Part shown: in pieces, positions 35,011 through 45,370 of the stretch | Numbering within the stretch: position 1 is the first letter of the stretch | Layout: the number at the start of each line of letters is the position of its first letter | NCBI GenBank assembly: GCA_034440635.1 | Contig: JAOTON010000391.1 | Coordinates: forward strand, 310,001-374,000 | Direction: 5' to 3' | Source of the DNA: Lepas anatifera | Lineage: Eukaryota > Arthropoda > Thecostraca > Lepadidae | Length of the DNA stretch: 64,000 nt | Translations under genes and position numbers: made by a program | Notes under the pieces: model-generated | Databases searched by the model: none | Told to the model about the DNA's origin: nothing | What the model saw: only the letters and a program-made list of their open reading frames with translations

Positions 35011-35430
35011 CTGAAAAGCAATGGATCAATTTTTATATGCTTTGAATGCAAACAAAAAGCTTGGTCTTTCAAAGCATTTCAGCATTTTTAAAGCTTTTGA
35101 TGGGGCAGAAATAATTACTTGGGGCAGCTTTTTCCCCTTTTTGGAGTCAGTGAGGAAAACTTGAAAAAGCACTGACCCCAATAGCCACAAAGATACCCCA
35201 AAATAAGGCTAAAGAAGCAACTAGTACCATTTCTAAGTGGAGTTTGTAGAGTTCATCACGACAAATTTTGCCCTAGTGAAGAAAAAATCTGTCTAATTGA
35301 GGCAGGATTTGAGCGCCCACCACCTCCCTCAACAAGAAGTAAGAACCCAAGCACATTCTGAATACTAGGGAACAAAGTTTCAATGTACATGGAAAATCTT
35401 AATAATTTTCCATGTAGTTGAGTTTCTCAC
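35011..35430 (-). other. Intron of the THAP gene (predicted)
   Basis: Bounded by the donor CAG|GTGAGA next to the THAP exon and the acceptor TTTTCAG at 35011. No other feature is seen. Confidence 0.55.
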
Positions 35431-35723
35431 CTGGACAAACGAGCTGGAAGGTGCAGGGATGGCAAGACACCTGGCTTTAGACACGGCTTGGCTTTAAATC
35501 CCATGGCCATCTTGCACACATATGAGGTGTCCAAGTCAGTTTCCGAAAAGTGCAGGGAGCAAATGCGCGCATATTTCACGTTAAATATATCCTCACTTGC
35601 ACACCTGTGTCTCCACTCCTCACACTGCTCTATGTCTTTGGTTGGAAACGAAAAATAGGACAAGTTCGCACATTCTGGTTTTCTTGGGTACGAGGAGCAC
35701 CCAGCAACAGCACAAATAACCAT
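35431..35723 (-). CDS. THAP-domain protein, first coding exon
   Basis: The protein begins MVICAVAGCSS and contains the THAP zinc-finger signature C-x4-C, then CSLHF (C-x2-H), with the conserved Trp of EEWRHRC, the FP of SFPTKD, and a proline-containing GVLPSL after the last ligand. THAP domains of about 90 residues bind DNA in a sequence-specific way and occur in transcriptional regulators and P-element transposases. The exon holds only this domain and stops at a good donor (CAG|GTGAGA); without splicing a stop follows within a few codons. The start is the first Met, immediately before the first zinc ligand, as usual for THAP proteins. Whether this is a host regulator or a P-element relative cannot be told from this exon. 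Confidence 0.8.
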
Positions 35724-35879
35724 GGTTTAGTTCATAGTATTCCCATCACAATAATCATAAGGCAAAAGAGACACTGGGAAAATAGAATTAAAAGAACAAA
35801 CACCACATTCTTGATCACACTGGCTCAACTATCTTGTAATCAAATATCTCAACTATCCGGATTGTTTTTCTGGTACTTG

Positions 35880-35975
35880 AATTGTTGCGCTTCTATTAGG
35901 CGCCGCAATAGCCGCAGATGCGCAGATCCCGCGCAGAGGCGTGACGTCAACAGTGATCAAGATGGCGCCGGGTGA
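35880..35975 (-). promoter_or_regulatory. Candidate promoter of the THAP gene
   Basis: A GC-rich patch 160-250 bp upstream of the THAP start contains a CRE palindrome TGACGTCA (at about 35942), two TGCGCAG/CGCGCAG motifs resembling NRF1 sites, and AAGATGGCGCC resembling a YY1 site. Such motif clusters are common in housekeeping promoters. Function is inferred. Confidence 0.4.
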
Positions 35976-36439
35976 CACACAGGGAGATAGGCAATGACAT
36001 ACCCCTGTCTCCAGCGGTGTCTTCCAAATTTCCTTCGCATTATGCCGTATGTCGTTTGTAAAGGTATCTTGGGTTGTCAATGCCTATGTGATTCATCTCG
36101 AGTAGGTTGGCATGTGCAAATCGTATTAGCGTAATGCCAATAATAGCAGAAGGCTGGAAAGTACCGCTTTGGGTCCCAGTGTTGAACGGAACTTGCTAAA
36201 AAAAAGCTCAAAATAGAATGCCGCATGTTCGCCTTCGTACATGTAAGTATATCCTATCAACAATAATCTGCGGCCGCACACTGTTAAATGAAGGAATATA
36301 ATGGATGGGAGGATAATTCCAAGTTTCTTTACCTGCCCTTAAAAGGGTAAAAGCTGCCCTAAACTGGTTGTTCTTCCCTAAGGCTGCCCGAATGTGCTCG
36401 TCAAAACCTGCTATGCCGATTCGGCCATAAACCCCAAAG
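35976..36439. other. Unassigned sequence between the THAP gene and the LTR element
   Basis: No gene or repeat is recognised. The last bases, CAAAG, may be the left target duplication of the LTR element. Confidence 0.35.
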
Positions 36440-36665
36440 TGTAGTGATCGCTACCTGTGCCCGCCCCTGCGCGGGGCCAGTGTGCCTGCCCTCGGGCGGG
36501 CCAGTGACATCACAGTGGCGGACCGGTGACCGGGACGCGCGGGCGCGGGCAGTCGTAATCTGGGTACTGCCAGTGTGAGACCTCGGCTCTCTATTGTTCA
36601 ATATGTGATACTAACAATATAGCTATGCCAGTGAAGACTCGCGTTTTCCGGCCGAGACCACATCA
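36440..36665 (+). repeat. 5' LTR
   Basis: It begins TGTAGTGATCG and ends CCACATCA, the usual TG...CA form. The left two-thirds are GC-rich with CGGGCGGGCC-type motifs. It would hold the promoter and the polyadenylation region. Confidence 0.93.
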
Positions 36666-36683
36666 TGGCGCAGCCGGCTAACT
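36666..36683 (+). promoter_or_regulatory. Probable primer-binding site
   Basis: TGGCGCAGCCGGC starts directly after the 5' LTR. TGG complements the CCA end of tRNAs, as expected for a minus-strand primer site. The tRNA was not identified. Confidence 0.6.
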
Positions 36684-36741
36684 AATTACAATCATTTACG
36701 CTTGTGCCAGTAATTCTTTACTTACGAAACTACGCGTCAAC

Positions 36742-39352
36742 ATGGCAACTTCTGACGATTCGAAGCGTCTGGTCTCTGCCGCGATCGATCCCCTTGGTAG
36801 TGATGACCTGTCGCCCCGCGAACGCCAACCAGCAGTGGTTCAACGGCTTCGCCTACGTGTTGTACCACCGGACCGGCTGGATGTGACGGCGGATCGCGGT
36901 GACGCCTTCTACCTCTGGAGGGAAAGATGGGACGACTACGAGGTGACGTCACGACTGCGTGAAGAGGAGTCGCGCATGCAGCTTGCGCAGCTCCGCGCTT
37001 GTCTTTCGGATGAAACGCTCCGCGTGTTAAGAAACCTTCCAATGACAGCAGAAGAACGTGGCAGCATCGACGCAATTTTGCGTCACTTGGAGGCATACGC
37101 CGTAGGCCAGGTAAACGAAGTCGTTCAAAGGCTTCATTTCAATAGCAGAGTTCAGTCAGAAAATGAGTCTTTTGATGATTTCGTAACGGCTCTGCGTGAT
37201 TTGTCCCGCACATGTAACTTCTGTGTCACATGTAACGAATCACTAATCGGAGATAGGATCGTTTTTGGCCCGAGGTCTCATGAGACTGTGCAAAAACTCT
37301 GCGCTATGCCTGGCTTGTCGCTGCCGAATACCTTATCCGTCTGCAGGGCTCAGGAGGCTGCGCCATGGGACGCAGCACAGATCCGCGGCGCTGTCGCCGC
37401 CTCTGCCTGCCGGCTTCACGACGGCCGGGCTCGTGACGTCACCGGCCGTGACGTCAGCCCTCCGCCGGAAGCATCATCTGACTTCTGCCGGGCCTGCCGG
37501 GACAGCAGCCGTCACCCAGCCAGAGGCCATCGCAGCCGTGGCGCCGGGCAGCGGTCACCGGTCCGCACAGGGTCGGGACGGTGCAACCGCTGTGGACGGA
37601 AACCTCATCGGCGCGCGGAGGACTGCACCGCGCTTGGACAGGAATATTGTCGGTGTCTGAAGAAGAATCACTTTGAGGTGGTGTGCCGGTCGTCACCCGC
37701 TCCACGCGTAGCAATGAGGAGCGTCGCAAATGACTACGATGACGCCACCGATGACGACGTCGAACATGCCGCACATGACGGTGGGTTTGCATCCGCGATC
37801 GTCGCCGCCACTGGATCCCAGCGGGCCCCAAGGATCGTCGTCAACGCCCGGGCCCTCCCCAGAGGCCGCCGCGTCAACGTCAAGGCACTGCCTGACACCG
37901 GTGCCGACATCACTGTCGCCGGCCCAGAGTTCGTCCGACAAATGGGAGATTATATGGAGAATCTGGCCCCGAGGACCACGAATCCACGCGCCGCAGACGG
38001 CCGGGTAATCAAATCGGCCGGCATCCTTCCAGTCGTCTTCGCACTGGGAGAAGCCCAAGTGGAAGAAGATGTGCACATCCTCACTGGAGTGGAAGGAGTT
38101 CTTCTATCCTGGGACATCACCAAGAGACTCCAGCTCATCCCAGAAGACTACCCGAAGCAGATGCGGAGTGGGGTGAAGCACCACGCTGTGGCCCATGTCC
38201 ACGACATTGCCACGCCTACACGCAGTCGGGAGGTTTATACACACGTCCCAGCTCGGCCACGGGAAGGGACGTCGACGCCCCCGGCCGAGCCGACAATGAA
38301 ACGCGTCATTGGAGGCTCCGAGCCCAGTTCAACGGTGTCGTCTTCGGCTACTACACCGCAGCACTCACTATCTACCATCGATGAGCTTTCCAGAGAGTTC
38401 CCCAAGGTCTTCGATGGCCACATCCGCACCATGCCGGGAGAGGAGTTCCGCATCGAGCTCCGAGACGACGCACGCCCCTTCTGCGTCACCACCCCGAGAA
38501 GAGTCCCGCTGTCTCTTCGCGGCCAACTTAAAGAGGAGCTGGATCGCCTGGAGTCGGAGAACGTCATCCGGCGCGTCACAGAACCGACGGAGTGGTGCGC
38601 CGGCATCGTCGTGTCGCCGAAGAAGGACGGAAAAAGCATCCGGCTCTGTGTGGATTTGTCACATTTGAACAAGTTTGTTCGACGCGAGAGATACCAGTCT
38701 CCGACGCCACTGGAAGAGGTCTCATCGATCACCGCTTCAGAAGCACGCTGGTTCACCGTCTTCGATGCGCTGAAGGGCTACCATCAATGTCCTCTCGCCC
38801 CCGCCAGTCAGCTGCTAACCAGCTTTATCACTCCTTTCGGGAGGTACGCATACCTGCGCGCCCCGTACGGAGTCACCAGCATCAGTGAACACTACAACAG
38901 AAGGGTGGACGAAGCCTTCGAAGGACTACAACACTACCGCAAGGTGGTCGATGACGTCATCGTCTTCAGCCGGACCAAGGAGGAGCACATGCTGCACATT
39001 CGTCAGTTCCTGACCCGACGCCAGGAGAGAGGCATCTCGCTCAACCTAGCTAAGGTTCAACTGGCCCAGCAGTCGGTGAAGTTTGCTGGGTTCGTCGTCT
39101 CTGAGACCGGATACACTCCTGATCCCCAGCTGACCAAGGCGCTCTCACAGTTTCCTAGCCCAACAAACGTGACAGAGATGCGAAGCTTCTTCGGGCTCGT
39201 CAACCAGGTGTCTCCATTTGCTGAAGAAGTCGCTGGACTCCTGGGACCGCTACGCCCATTGCTGAGCTCCAAATTCGACTTCACCTGGACTGAAGAGCAC
39301 CAGCGCGCCTTCGACGCCGCCCGGGCAGCGCTGGCGTCTGTCCCCTCCCCTG
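36742..39352 (+). CDS. Gag-protease-reverse transcriptase of the LTR element
   Basis: A single frame from an ATG 76 bp after the 5' LTR. Residues 1-280 are a Gag-like helical region. Residues about 281-315 hold two zinc knuckles, CNRCGRKPHRRAEDC and a degenerate CRCLKKNHFEVVC. The aspartic protease motif DTGA is at 385-388. Reverse transcriptase spans about 590-790 with catalytic Asp in FTVFDALKG (675) and in KVVDDVIVF (737-738; most relatives have Y-x-D-D). The stop at 39361-39363 comes from a one-base shift; the matching frame resumes at 39353 with the RNase H start. Gag and Pol share one frame without an internal stop, as in many Mag elements. Confidence 0.88.
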
Positions 39353-41251
39353 GGCTTCTATGATCCCGGCAGACCAACCTCACTCGAGACGGACGCCAGC
39401 CGCCTGAAGGGGCTGGGGTTTCTCCTTCGTCAACAGCAGCCGGACGGGACATGGAGAGTGATCCAAGCCGGTTCCAGGTTCCTTACAGACTGCGAGAAGC
39501 GCTACGCCGTGATCGAACTGAAACTTCTAGGCGTGGCCTGGGCTGTAAAGAAGTGCCAGCTCTTCCTCTCTGGACTGCACTTCCAGATCGTCACTGACCA
39601 TCGGCCTCTAATTCCGATCTTGAACAGCAAGACCTTAGCTGAGATCGAGAACCCTCGCCTTCAGCGTCTACGAATGAAGATCAGCTGCGTGGGAACCTTC
39701 TCAGCCTCCTGGAGGTCTGGATCCACTCATCAGGGGCCTGACGCCCTGTCTCGGTCACCTTGCCAGCGGCCGGAGGAAGAGGATGAGCTCGGCGAGGACG
39801 AACATGCGGCCACCATAGCCTCCATAGTCACTGCGGAAATGTACAAGAGCAAGACAGACATCCGCCTGGAGGAGGTGCGTCGAACAGCAGTTGACGATCC
39901 TCAGATGCAGCTTCTAGTGACTACAATCCAGCAGGGATTCCCTGACTCCAAGTCGCTTCTTCCAGAGCCTCTGCGTCCGTATTGGTCCGTCCACGAACGT
40001 CTCAGCGTAGACGATGGTTTAGCTGTGTGTGGCTGCCGCCTGGTGATCCCTCATCGCCTCCGGCCTTCAGTATTAGCCGCCCTCCACGACAGCCATCTTG
40101 GGAAGGAAAAGACTAAGGCGCGGGCCAGGCAGATCGTCTACTGGCCCGGTATCGACCGGGACATCGACAACTTGGTCAGATCATGTCAACTCTGCCAGAG
40201 GGAGCTGCCTGCTCAGCAACGAGAGACCCTTCTGCGCAGGCCCCCAGCAACGAGACCGTTTGAAGAGATTCACCTGGACTTTGCCGACCAGGCTGGTCAC
40301 AAGTACTTGGTTGTGGTCGACCGGTACTCAGGATGGATCGAGGTGGTCGATCTGGGATCCAGTGCGACTGCCAGGAAGCTGATGGCCGCTCTCCGAGACA
40401 TCTTCTGTCAAGTCGGAGTGCCAGACACCGTGGTCTCTGATGGGGGACCTCAACTGACTTCATTTGCCTTCCGAGATTTCCTGCAGCATTGGCAGATCCG
40501 TCATGAGGTGTCGTCACCGATGTACCCGCAGTCGAACGGCACCGCAGAGGCAGCCGTGAAGACCGCAAAGAAGCTCCTGCGCAGATGCTGGGACCAACAA
40601 GCGCGACAGCTGAGTTCAGAGCGATGGACTCGCGCAATCCTTCAATTTCGCAATACGCCGGGGCCCAGCGGCATCTCTCCAGCTCAGCTGGTGTATGGGC
40701 GACCGGTGCAGGACGCTCTCCCCGCTCACCGACGAGCCTTCGCCGCACCTTGGCAGCGCAAGGCCGACGAAGCTGAGGTATCCGCAACTACAAGAGACGA
40801 ACGTGTGGAGAAAGCCTACAATCAACGCGCTAGAGATCTGCCTACCCTACAAGTCGGCAACCAAGTGGCTGTGTGGGATCCACGCACACGCCGCTGGGAT
40901 CGTCACGGCATCATTGCGGAGCAGCAGCCACACCGTCGATACCTCATCCGTCTCCGGAGCGGCCGAGTCCTGGCCAGAAACCGACGTCACATTCGACGCC
41001 GATTTGCCTACGCGTTGCCGGATCACCAGCAAACTACCCTTGAAGCACCAGGCTACATAGATCCGGCTCAGACGGAGGGAAACGATATCGCCTCCGGTCA
41101 GCGAGAACGCGGCGAGAACTCATCCGCCGGTGATGGTGCTCATGCAACACCAGCCGAGGTATCCGAGGAGTGTCGGCCACCTCGGCGATCACAACGTACC
41201 CGACGCCGACCACGGCGTCTCATCGAGGAGATATCATTGGTCTCTGGTTAG
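39353..41251 (+). CDS. RNase H-integrase part of pol, after a frameshift
   Basis: The frame holds RNase H motifs (ETDAS soon after the junction, then EKRYAVIELKLL and VTDHRPL), an integrase zinc finger (H-x3-H in HDSH, C-x2-C in CQLC), and the integrase core with D in IHLDFAD, D in VVSDGGPQ and E in GTAEAAVK, spaced D-35-E. A basic Arg-rich tail ends the protein shortly before the 3' LTR. No upstream ATG serves this frame, so it was one polyprotein with 36742-39352. All catalytic residues remain. The break lies in a C/G-run stretch and may be a recent mutation or a base-count error. Confidence 0.88.
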   Translation, partial: GFYDPGRPTSLETDASRLKGLGFLLRQQQPDGTWRVIQAGSRFLTDCEKRYAVIELKLLGVAWAVKKCQLFLSGLHFQIVTDHRPLIPILNSKTLAEIENPRLQRLRMKISCVGTFSASWRSGSTHQGPDALSRSPCQRPEEEDELGEDEHAATIASIVTAEMYKSKTDIRLEEVRRTAVDDPQMQLLVTTIQQGFPDSKSLLPEPLRPYWSVHERLSVDDGLAVCGCRLVIPHRLRPSVLAALHDSHLGKEKTKARARQIVYWPGIDRDIDNLVRSCQLCQRELPAQQRETLLRRPPATRPFEEIHLDFADQAGHKYLVVVDRYSGWIEVVDLGSSATARKLMAALRDIFCQVGVPDTVVSDGGPQLTSFAFRDFLQHWQIRHEVSSPMYPQSNGTAEAAVKTAKKLLRRCWDQQARQLSSERWTRAILQFRNTPGPSGISPAQLVYGRPVQDALPAHRRAFAAPWQRKADEAEVSATTRDERVEKAYNQRARDLPTLQVGNQVAVWDPRTRRWDRHGIIAEQQPHRRYLIRLRSGRVLARNRRHIRRRFAYALPDHQQTTLEAPGYIDPAQTEGNDIASGQRERGENSSAGDGAHATPAEVSEECRPPRRSQRTRRRPRRLIEEISLVSG

Positions 41252-41319
41252 AAGTTTTGGTTTGATTTATGCTTAGCTCATTTGTTTTGTTACGTTCCTC
41301 TCCAGTGTTGTTCGATGTC

Positions 41320-41331
41320 CTGAGGGGGAGA
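41320..41331 (+). promoter_or_regulatory. Polypurine tract
   Basis: TGAGGGGGAGA lies immediately before the 3' LTR, the expected place of the plus-strand primer. Confidence 0.8.
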
Positions 41332-41557
41332 TGTAGTGATCGCTACCTGTGCCCGCCCCTGCGCGGGGCCAGTGTGCCTGCCCTCGGGCGGGCCAGTGAC
41401 ATCACAGTGGCGGACCGGTGACCGGGACGCGCGGGCGCGGGCAGTCGTAATCTGGGTACTGCCAGTGTGAGACCTCGGCTCTCTATTGTTCAATATGTGA
41501 TACTAACAATATAGCAATGCCAGTGAAGACTCGCGTTTTCCGGCCGAGACCACATCA
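41332..41557 (+). repeat. 3' LTR
   Basis: Same length as the 5' LTR with a single difference (A at 41516, T at 36624). It is followed by CAAAA. Confidence 0.93.
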
Positions 41558-44099
41558 CAAAACAATGGGAGGTTCCAAACTCTCCTATGGCCTGTTTTCT
41601 AGCCAACTAGTGTTTCATAATTAATCAATTGGGAAATTTCCATCAGTAAACTATTTTGATTGCTTTTGACCATTTGCAAGGTATTTATAATTAATAGTGA
41701 AAAATTTATTGCCTGCACCAGACAAATTTGTCCCATTGACTCTGTCAGTCAATACTTTCTGTAGAAAGTATACTGAAGTATACTTGATCTATTCTCACAT
41801 GCATGGGCTCGGCTTCCCCTAAGCAACCTGCTGGACCTGCACCTGTTTGGGCAACATTTGACACTCCTGGTCTTGGAGAGTTGCCATGCTGGAAATTGTG
41901 CCAATCAGACCCAATAACCACTTGACCTGATAATGGGTTACTTGACCCATCTTCGTTCTTAAATGTGGGAACTCTGAAGACCAGTTTAGGGAATATAACA
42001 CCTTCTTAATATGACATGAACTGAGAAAGTCAAGTCTGCAAAGTATGGCAGCAGGCCAGACAAGTCACACCAGCCATCTAAAATTCTCGCACCACCAACA
42101 ACCAAAAATTCACACCAATCTTCCATATTCCAGGGAGAAAAACGCACCCATTCCTACCCACAAGATGCAATGCTACCTATCTTATTAGTTAGTTAGTTGA
42201 GGACTTTTCATAAGGCCCCTCCTGTATCTTTATAACCATATAGCCATTATTTGTTTGGTTTTCTGTGTCACCTTCCTTGCACCAGTCTCACAAATTCGCA
42301 CCAGGTTGGTAAAATTTGCACCACTCGCTCCTGTCTCCAAGGGCACTCTCAACAACAAGATCTCGTAAAAAATGCCATACTTAGCACAATAGGAGAAAGT
42401 CGTGTGATACAAAATGCCAAGACACCACTTGATCACCATTTCATCTGTTCAAGGTTTTACTGTCTGCAGAAAAATGAAGAAATTTTTTCCTGTTGACCCT
42501 GTCCTCCTTGGTCATGTTTACACTTTATGACACAATCTTAGGCAAGTTACCTATGTTACGCTCAACCCTGCTACACATGCTGAGGGAACAAAGTTTTCTT
42601 TTTGGTCATCTTTAAAACCCACATGTGAAACATACTATTGATATTGTTGATTGTACATGGGTATATATAACTTGCTTATTGACTGTGTTTAAGCTCAAAA
42701 TATGTTTAAATGTTTTAAACAAAAGAGAAGAAATGATATATGTTGCTTTGGTTCCTAATGGTAACCTCTTTTAGCTAAACATATTTGCTTGTATTCATAT
42801 TCATTATTGGCACAAATCAAATTGGGAAATAGCATTGTTAGCTCATGGGCCAATTTGATATCACAATAATTTGGATATTTTTCATTACTAACAGGAAAAT
42901 TAACTCAAGCAAAATATAACAAAATATTAGTTGTATCAATGCCATATAACCCTGGCAGTTGATGCATAGTTAAACCCCAACAATTGTATTTATTGAAATA
43001 TCAGTCATATCATTTTTTGCAGATATGGGGCAAATCCATTATTTTTAGCATAGATTGTCCCTGGAAGCACTATAATTTTGAATAGTTTCAAGGTGTCATC
43101 TTCTTTTAGAAAAAAGAAACTCAACAGGCCACTAGGAAATAAAATGGGCTGCTGCTGTAGGGGTTTAGCTGTAAGTTGTAAAATTTTGAGAAGCTTCACT
43201 TGAAGTATGAAACCAGTGGTTGAATTTCCTTTGAATATTTGTTTCAAACTCACAAAGCTGCTCCTTAAAAATGTGTTTCATACATATTTCCTAAATATGT
43301 TTGATACATGCTTATACTTGCCGAACATCGAGCTATTTCGAATTCTTACCTCGACATTGTTCTGGTAAATTTGCTGCAAGTAGCAGGGCCTTTCGTGTAT
43401 AAGCTCTCACTTTCTGCTTTTGCAGTTCTCCCTCCCGTCACAGGTATTGTACCTGTGTATCTTGTGTGCCACTCTAAACCAGCATGTAACTCAAATGTAT
43501 CCCTTTGCACAATGAGGTTTTTTGAACAATTAGCAGCGGGGGGCAGGGGGCAGCTGCCCCCTCAACTTTCATGATTCTTAACCATTAACCCTATGGCGTT
43601 GACCGGAAAGAAATGACTTGAAAATTCCCGCTGCCCCCCCAACTTTGAACATAGTTCCGACGCTCCTATTAGCAGCTTAGGTGTTCTATTTTCGTATCCT
43701 AGAATATGAATCTGTACCCGACCTACTAAAACTTTTGCAGAATCTCCACTTCAGAGGCCGTTTGTATAGCAATTGTCTGAATGTTTATTTGATCATTTTC
43801 GGCGGTGGTGAACAGACGTAACCGGCTGGTATCGAAGCCATATTGAAATTTTGACAGCGCCACCTATGATCTCGGTCTGACGAAGGATTCGTAGCGGCTC
43901 CTATGAGACCTGCATTGGATGTGCTGTGTACTTTATTGCATAGCTAGTCTTGCCACTCTAGCTTCTGAATCCTAATCTTGACTTAAGCTTTGCAGCAGCC
44001 ATCCGTTGTTACCGTTATAAGCATACCCTTAGCTTGTCTCTTGTCAGTTTTTCTCACCTGACGCAGAAAGAACGGTGCTCGTATGTGTGCTTTACCGTA
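41558..44099. other. Unassigned, AT-rich, with two repeat fragments
   Basis: About 41595-41740 resembles 49165-49310 (CCAACTAGTG..TTCATAATT, CTGCACCAG). About 42940-42990 resembles SINE family B. A small GGGGGCAGCTGCCCCC palindrome at about 43545 may belong to a MITE. No gene is supported. Confidence 0.4.
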
Positions 44100-44492
44100 C
44101 ACTGAAAACCGGTGGAGAACCCGTAGAGTTCTTGCACTTAACTTGCACCATATCAATAATCGGACAGCAAATTTTAAGACCTGTCAGGGTTCTCAACGAG
44201 ACTGATAGGGGTTCTCATATCGAGACGTGATGCGCTTCTTTATGTTCTTCGGTGATACGTATTTCATTTCTTTCAGGAGAACTCAAACAGTTCTCAGCTG
44301 TCTTAAGAATGTTCTGTGAGTACCCTTTCCGGTTTTTAGAGTTTTCTAGAAGAAGCCGTATCCATCTTTCAAGAAGTAATAGATTCTCGAAATTTTCACG
44401 CTTCGTCTACTCTGAGAACGACTACCTTTCTTCTTGAAGACGTGCTAAAATTCTTTCATATGGTGCTTAAAGGAGGAATGCCGCTAGCTTCA

Positions 44493-44660
44493 CGTAAATT
44501 ATCCGCTTATTCGTAGCACTTAGCAATTAGGTCTAAGGCCGGATGCCAAGTCACATTTTTGATAAGCTCCACTGTTGTGGTGGAGCTAATCAGAAACATG
44601 ACCTCGTGTTTGAGTCTCAGCCAAATTGTTAAGCACTTAGAAAAAAGCGGATAATTCACA
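44493..44660. repeat. Hairpin element within the long-TIR region
   Basis: GTAAATTATCCGCTT and about 20 following bases are repeated in inverse at 44628-44660. A second hairpin, AGCTCCAC-loop-GTGGTGGAGCT, sits inside at about 44566-44587. Confidence 0.6.
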
Positions 44661-45229
44661 CAGAACTGCAGCTGAAAATGGGCATACGTAACCGTGACTT
44701 CTCCAAAAGAATGGGATGCCAAAGAAGTGAAACTGGTGTGGTGAGGCATGGAAAATCACGCCAAAGTTAATACAATGCACTGGTGTTCAATCAAATATTT
44801 ATAGACTTAAAGATTCACTTGGCGATAAAACAACACAATGCGTTTTCTTTATATTGTAACACAAACGGATCAAAATTGTTATGATGTGGCCTGCAAACAG
44901 TGAAGGCACATGACGTCAGTAGGGAGGTCGAACGCCTCTATAAAGGGAGCATAACTAATGATCAGGCCCTTATGTCTGCAGATAAAAGAAGATATCTGTT
45001 CACAAACGCACAGGGCTTTGCGTGAGGCCCACTCACGTCCAGCATCTCCTCTAAAAGCTGCTGATCTCTGAGGACTAGGCTGACCTCGATTTTCAGCTTT
45101 GACGAACCACCAACCCAGCAGTCCCGAGCAGGCTTTTGATGGCCGCCACTTGTTCTGCCTCTGAAAAAGGAAATGAGTCTGCTCAAAACACGCGAAAAAT
45201 GGACCAAAAACACCCAAACGTTTGAGTTA

Positions 45230-45370
45230 ATGTGGCAGATCCAAGACTTCATTTGAGGGGGGGTGGGGGCTTGGAGCCTGCCCCGCCAGCACCTCGGACA
45301 GCATCCAGCTATGCATTTACTATTGGGGTTCGGACATTTCTAAGGGGCAGGCCTCTTGGATCCGCCACTG
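45230..45370 (+). mobile_element. 141 bp hAT-like MITE (family E)
   Basis: The left end TGGCAGATCCAAGA pairs with the right end CTTGGATCCGCCACTG. Related fragments occur at about 33030-33142 and 53640-53765 (CAGCTATG.ATTTACTAT, then a G-rich and a C-rich stretch). No clear target duplication. Confidence 0.55.

Larger units (their letters stand above)
36440..41557 (+). mobile_element. Complete Ty3/Gypsy (Mag-like) LTR retrotransposon
   Basis: Two 226 bp LTRs flank a gag-pol interior with the domain order Gag, protease, reverse transcriptase, RNase H, integrase, which defines Ty3/Gypsy. The Gag ending in two zinc knuckles and the absence of an envelope gene fit the Mag lineage. The LTRs differ at one base that I could see (36624 against 41516), so the insertion is young. 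Flanks are CAAAG and CAAAA, a likely 5 bp duplication with one change. A one-base frameshift interrupts pol near 39345. Confidence 0.92.

Noticed and set aside
39340..39363. Programmed frameshift in the LTR element
   Set aside because: It lies between reverse transcriptase and RNase H, not at the gag-pol boundary where such shifts normally occur, and gag and pol are already in one frame.
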